DNA of 64,000 bases from Arthrobacter sp. D5-1. Lineage in GTDB: Bacteria > Actinomycetota > Actinomycetes > Actinomycetales > Micrococcaceae. The position numbers and the translations under genes were made by a program. Shown piece by piece: positions 62,893 through 64,000 of the stretch. How positions within the stretch are numbered: the stretch's first letter is position 1; each line of letters starts with the position of its first letter. The stretch lies in NCBI RefSeq assembly GCF_017357425.1, contig NZ_CP014571.1, forward strand, positions 1,674,001 through 1,738,000, written 5' to 3'. Below the pieces are notes generated by a model that saw only the letters and a program-made list of their open reading frames with translations, ran no database searches and was not told the DNA's origin.

Positions 62893-64000
62893 TGGGCCAC
62901 GGTCACTCCCACGGACATTCTGAAAGTTCCGAGCCAACACCGCAGGCCCTTGCCTCGCGAAAGAGGGCCAACTGGATTCTGGCGGCCATACTGGTTCCGC
63001 TGGGCGTCCTGACGCTCGTGGCCATGATGGTCATGTGGCCTTCCGGAAGCCGGGAGGGAATCACATTCTCGAGCCCCTACCAGGCTGCCCCGGGTGTTAC
63101 CTTCGATACCGGGCGGATCCAGAGCGTCGTGGTGGAAAGCTGCACGCAAACGGGCCAAACTGACACGGGACAGCCCAACACGGGACAGCCCAGCACTGGC
63201 CAACCCGACTCCAACCAGGGTGGGCAGGCCGGCGGTTCCCAGTGCACCTTCGCCTTCACGGAGCCGGACAAGGGCGGGGACGTGGTCAAGGTGGTCATCA
63301 ACCCTGATGTGGCAATGTCCCACGGTGTGGACGTGGGGGATTCCATCAGGTACCTGAACCTTTCAGCAGTCCAAGGCGCCAACGCGGGCAGCGGCGCTCC
63401 GGCCTTCGTCTTCGTCGACTTCGTCCGCAGCATTCCCATCGCCCTCCTGGCCGTCTTGTACGCAGCGGTGGTCATAGCTGTGGCACGCTGGCGTGGTTTC
63501 CGGGCGCTGCTTGGCTTGGTGGGCGCCTATTTCGTCCTGGTGAGCTTCATCCTGCCGGGTCTGGTGGAAGGCAAGCCACCGCTGCTTTTGGCGTTGGTGG
63601 GGTCCACGGTGATCATGATCGGGGTCCTGTACTTCGCGCACGGATTCTCGGCGCGAACATCCACGGCATTGCTGGGCACCATTTTTGGGCTCAGCATTAC
63701 CGCGCTGTTGGCGGCCTGGGCTACGGACGCCGCCAACCTGGCGGGTGTGGGAAACCACGATGCCTCCACTTTGGTGAACATGTCACCCCAGATCTCCATC
63801 TCCGGGATCATCCTCTGCGGCCTCATCATTTCCGGCCTTGGCGTGCTCAACGACGTCACCATCACCCAGTCATCTGCCGTGTGGGAATTGTATGAACTGG
63901 CGCCCAACACCACGGCCCGGAAACTGTTCACCTCGGCCATGAGGATCGGTCGGGACCATATCGCCTCCACGGTGTACACCATCGCTTTTGCCTATGCGGG
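62892..64000 (+). CDS. YibE/F-family multipass membrane protein (3' end outside window)
   Basis: At least 369 residues, running off the right edge. Translation begins MGHGHSHGHSESSEP, a His-rich start that could bind metal. One membrane helix follows at about 33-55. An outer region has TGQPNTGQPSTGQPD repeats at about 90-105, two Cys (ESCTQT and GSQCTF) and FVDFVRSIPIALLAVLYAAV, then at least five more helices. The segment ISISGIILCGLIISGLGVLN with VTITQSSAVWELYELAP is diagnostic of YibE/F proteins. They are predicted transporters of unknown cargo. The start overlaps the stop of a Met-Arg-Phe-Cys-Cys leader frame, so expression may depend on reinitiation. GAGG at 62877-62880 is a possible Shine-Dalgarno. 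Confidence 0.85.
   Translation, partial: MGHGHSHGHSESSEPTPQALASRKRANWILAAILVPLGVLTLVAMMVMWPSGSREGITFSSPYQAAPGVTFDTGRIQSVVVESCTQTGQTDTGQPNTGQPSTGQPDSNQGGQAGGSQCTFAFTEPDKGGDVVKVVINPDVAMSHGVDVGDSIRYLNLSAVQGANAGSGAPAFVFVDFVRSIPIALLAVLYAAVVIAVARWRGFRALLGLVGAYFVLVSFILPGLVEGKPPLLLALVGSTVIMIGVLYFAHGFSARTSTALLGTIFGLSITALLAAWATDAANLAGVGNHDASTLVNMSPQISISGIILCGLIISGLGVLNDVTITQSSAVWELYELAPNTTARKLFTSAMRIGRDHIASTVYTIAFAYA

Overview
The window is chromosomal DNA from a high-GC actinobacterium. The evidence is GC-rich third codon positions, a GatCAB amidotransferase, an NAD-dependent LigA with the actinobacterial form of the helix-hairpin region, a SAM-IV riboswitch before metX, Tat lipoprotein substrate binders, and many genes whose start codon lies 6-7 bases after a -10 hexamer (leaderless transcripts). 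Overall gene content fits the Micrococcaceae (Arthrobacter/Paenarthrobacter); the genus is an inference. I saw no rRNA, tRNA, insertion sequence, prophage or CRISPR array.

Region 1 (1-11.8 kb) is one tightly overlapping operon: RDD-FHA membrane protein (cut by the window start), PP2C phosphatase, FHA/zinc-ribbon protein, PknB-type kinase with an outside FN3-like domain, a divergent FHA-like protein with a winged-helix-like tail, a 1484-residue FtsK/SpoIIIE ATPase of the EccC/EssC type with ubiquitin-like and FHA N-terminal domains, and a secreted Pro-rich protein with a C-terminal membrane anchor. It reads as a type VII-like secretion engine wired to Ser/Thr phospho-signalling. No WXG100 substrate is in view, so part of the locus must lie upstream if the reading is right.

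Region 2 (11.8-27.1 kb) is mostly housekeeping: ligA with an inositol-phosphatase-family protein and a stand-alone ATPase, an LLM flavin oxidoreductase, a GNAT enzyme, a Rid protein, a CitA/CitB-type two-component system divergent from a CitMHS citrate transporter, gatCAB, and a small exported protein.

Region 3 (27.1-41.2 kb) is catabolic: a true formylglycine-generating enzyme (both active cysteines present) divergent from an LplB-type sugar ABC transporter operon with its LacI regulator and a Gfo/Idh/MocA dehydrogenase. A LacI-like operator sits just after the -10 box. Then come LysR/tdh/kbl (threonine to glycine plus acetyl-CoA), an ATPase gene bracketed by two oppositely oriented 32-bp tandem repeat arrays, and a DauA-like D-amino acid dehydrogenase followed by hutI.

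Region 4 (41.2-50.4 kb) is a glycan unit: a secreted 1468-residue GH101 endo-alpha-N-acetylgalactosaminidase, divergent from SIS isomerase, ROK kinase, tagatose-6-phosphate-type kinase, class II aldolase and a DeoR regulator. Together these point to release and breakdown of mucin-type O-glycan sugars (Gal/GalNAc), though the deacetylase and importer are not here.

Region 5 (50.4-64 kb) holds a histidine phosphatase and CPBP protease on overlapping divergent promoters, metY and riboswitch-controlled metX, an AlkZ-like putative DNA glycosylase, a GDSL hydrolase, an esterase, an S4 protein, a YdcZ-type transporter, glyS, a GNAT protein and the start of a YibE/F membrane protein preceded by a five-codon Met-Arg-Phe-Cys-Cys leader reading frame.
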